Shown piece by piece: positions 61,863-64,000 of a stretch of DNA of 64,000 nucleotides (position 1 is the stretch's first letter; the number at the start of each line of letters is the position of its first letter). The notes under the pieces are model-generated. The model saw nothing but the letters and a program-made list of their open reading frames with translations. It did no database searches and had not been told where the DNA came from. Position numbers and translations under genes: made by a program. Source of the DNA: Megalonaias nervosa (taxonomy: Eukaryota; Mollusca; Bivalvia; Unionida; Unionidae). The stretch covers positions 1 to 64,000 of the forward strand of contig JAECUM010009475.1 in the NCBI GenBank assembly GCA_016617855.1, written 5' to 3'.

Positions 61863-62149
61863 CACTAACCTTAGCACGTACGGTAAATTAGTCACACATT
61901 ATGAAAAGTTTTGCTTCTTTATTGAGACCTTTTCTTCTGTATGTAGGATAACAAAGAATAAAAGCTTAACTATAAGCTTCTAAACTTTAAAGATCATGCA
62001 AAGCAGCGTTCTCATGAAACCTTTTATTCAATTGGCATTGGACAGGATGGTATAGCAAATATATCTACCGACACTGATTGACACCTGAAGCAGTTATCTT
62101 AACAACTGGACATCAGCTCAATGTATGTTACATATACTATTTCCAAATG
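61863..62149. other. Unassigned sequence
   Basis: Nothing recognisable. Confidence 0.5.
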
Positions 62150-62295
62150 ATGATTGTTGAAAGAGTTCTAGCTATTTTGGACATTATACATCAGAGTTGA
62201 AAGAGTCCTAGCTATTTTGGACACTATACATCAGAGCTGAAAGAGTACGTGTCAAACCTAGCTATCCTGGACATTTTACATTAGTGTTCAAAGAG
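62150..62295. repeat. Three tandem units of about 47-55 bp
   Basis: Units share GAAAGAGT(C/T)CTAGCTATTTTGG and ACATTATACATCAGAG. Confidence 0.9.
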
Positions 62296-62319
62296 TTCGC
62301 TCAACAGAATGTGACATGT

Positions 62320-63385
62320 ATATACCTACACAATGATGTTCGTCTTAAAATAGAATACTACATGTAGATACCTACAAAATTGAATACGATATAGATTTAT
62401 ACACAATCGTGTTCGTCTTGAACATAATATTACATGTAGATATATACACAGTGGTATACACAGTGGTGTTCGTCTTAAAACAGAATATTACATGTAGATA
62501 CGTACAAAATGGTGTTCGGCTGAAAACAGAATATAACATGCAGATATACAAGCAATGGTGTTCGTCTGAAAACAGAATACGATGTAGATATATATACAAT
62601 TTTGTTCGTCTTAAAACAGAATGTGACACGTACACACATACATAATTGTGTTCGTCTTAAAAAAGAAAATACGCAGACCGCTCCGGTGGCCAATGTTTAG
62701 AGCGTCCGCCTTGGATGCGGGAGGTCGTGGGTTCAATCCCCGGTCGAGTCATACCAAAGACTTGCAAAAATGGTACTAACAGCTGCCTCGCTTGGCGCTC
62801 AGCATTAAGAGGTTAGTGTTAGGACTGGCCAGCCTGGTGTCAGGATAATGTGACTGGGTGGGACATCATGCTACATGTCTGCGGCATGATGCCCAAGTGC
62901 TAGACATCACTATAAACTGCCACACTGCAGACATCGTAGCGATATGACTGAAAAATTGTTAAAGCTACGTTAAAAATCCAAATCACATACACAGAAACCA
63001 CGCCAATATCCGCACAAAGCTGTTCGTCTTAAGACAGAATATGATCTGTCGAAACCCACAAAATGACGTTTGTTTTAAAACAGAATATGACATGCAGATA
63101 TAAACACAGCGTTGTTCGTTTGGAAACAGAAAATGCCATAGATATATAAAAAATGTTGTTTGTCTTAAAATAGAATATTACATCTAGACACATCCAAATG
63201 ATGTTCTTCTTAAAACAGAATATGACATGCAGATATATACACAATACTGTTCGTATTAAAAAAGAAAATGAGATATAGATACATACACCATGGTGTTCCT
63301 CTTTAATAGAATATGACAGGTAGATACATACACAATGGTGTTCCTCTTTAATAGAATATGACAGGTAGATACATACACAATGGTG
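62320..63385. repeat. Minisatellite, unit about 50-60 bp, interrupted by a SINE
   Basis: Units of GTTCGTCTTAAAACAGAATA, then TTACATGTAGATAC, then TACACAATGGT recur from 62320 to 62675 and again from 63018 to 63385, about 12-14 in total. The last two units are nearly identical. Between them lies the SINE at 62678. The ORFs on both strands come from the repeat. Confidence 0.93.
62678..62990 (+). mobile_element. tRNA-derived SINE, family 1, full length
   Basis: Head CCGCTCCGGTGGCC, TTTAGAGCGTCCGCC and B box GGGTTCAATCCCC; body CATACCAAAGACTT, GTCAGGATAATGTGACTGGG and CTGCCACACTGCAGACATCG; end TTAAAAATCCAAATCACATA with a short CA-like tail. It closely matches 18578-18926, with a small deletion in the A-box region. 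Confidence 0.87.
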
Positions 63386-64000
63386 TTAACACTCTCCCTC
63401 AGTAGGTGAAGATGGATCTGAGGTTACATGGATATCAATGTGACGCACGGACAGACGTATTGACGCAGTAACATGATCTACCACAATATACTCATAAAAA
63501 GTGTGGATAAAACATCAAGACTTTGCTCATAAAGATAAGCTGTCGACTCCATGCTTGACTAATTAAAAAAAACTTTGAACTGCCACGCAGATAAAGGTCA
63601 GTCTAAGTAATGAATCTTATAGGCTGATGTTTATCAGGTTTTCTTTTCCATACGATAATCTTAATTTTCGGTCATGTCAGATTTTTCCCATTTGATTCCT
63701 CAGCTAATTGTTGTGCAACATGTTTTAGGGAATGTCTAATTTACAGTCATATACTAAATTAGCTACATTTATCTTTGATTCTGTCAAAGAATCATTATTT
63801 AAAATATGAATGCATTAGACACACAGCGTGCACTTTTTACAGTTTATCAGACACAATAAATTAATTAACTGTTATTTACGCGTTTATTTACTTGGCTTTA
63901 TGTGTCTTGGCAGTACGATTAAAGCTGTGTTTTCTTATTATGCCCTCGAGAAATATGATTTCGCATTCGTTCACTAGTTCGTTCATTCGTTCTTTAGCTG
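63386..64000. other. Unassigned sequence to right edge
   Basis: No gene or repeat recognised. Confidence 0.5.

Overview
The window is non-coding, repeat-dense nuclear DNA from an animal. It is AT-rich and full of long (TA)n, (TG)n, (GA)n and (TCA)n arrays. It holds tRNA-derived SINEs, hAT-type miniature elements, Ty3/gypsy-class LTR retrotransposons and a LINE remnant. No intact host gene is recognisable and no ORF has host-like coding structure. A marine invertebrate, perhaps a mollusc or other lophotrochozoan, fits the repeat mix, but that is inference: no host gene is available to place it.

Layout. 1-10 kb: two copies of a microsatellite-centred repeat (family F, 1-1010 and 8770-10075), a 166-bp hAT-type MITE (3093-3258), a 465-bp element carrying a RecQ-helicase-like fragment (5085-5549), and copy A of a large dispersed repeat (family C, 6060-8110). 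11-17 kb: a family E repeat, then a heavily decayed Ty3/gypsy element on the minus strand (12036-17037) in which gag, protease, integrase, RT and RNase H relics can still be read. 17-24 kb: family C copies B and C. Copy B is split by a SINE and by a 1.18-kb foldback element with long terminal inverted repeats. 24-36 kb: SINEs, two hAT-type MITEs, the second RecQ-fragment element (27144-27609), palindromes and microsatellites. 36-43 kb: a 5'-truncated LINE, another MITE-like element, and a degraded ORF with a PHD-like finger. 43-51 kb: SINEs, minisatellites and family E copy 3. 51-60 kb: an 8.64-kb LTR retrotransposon on the minus strand with 1.84-1.88-kb LTRs. 60-64 kb: the third RecQ-fragment element, SINEs and a 55-bp minisatellite.

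Two things stand out. First, three short inverted-repeat elements (465, 466 and 499 bp) have shared termini and 9-bp target-site duplications, and each carries the same fragment resembling the ATP-binding region of a RecQ-type helicase. This looks like Mutator/Pack-MULE-type gene-fragment capture in an animal. Second, both LTR retrotransposons have integrase upstream of reverse transcriptase (PR-INT-RT-RH), the rare Gmr1-type order, not the normal Ty3/gypsy order. Both are defective. The younger one has five in-frame stops, three frameshifts and a mutated RT active site even though its two LTRs are almost identical.
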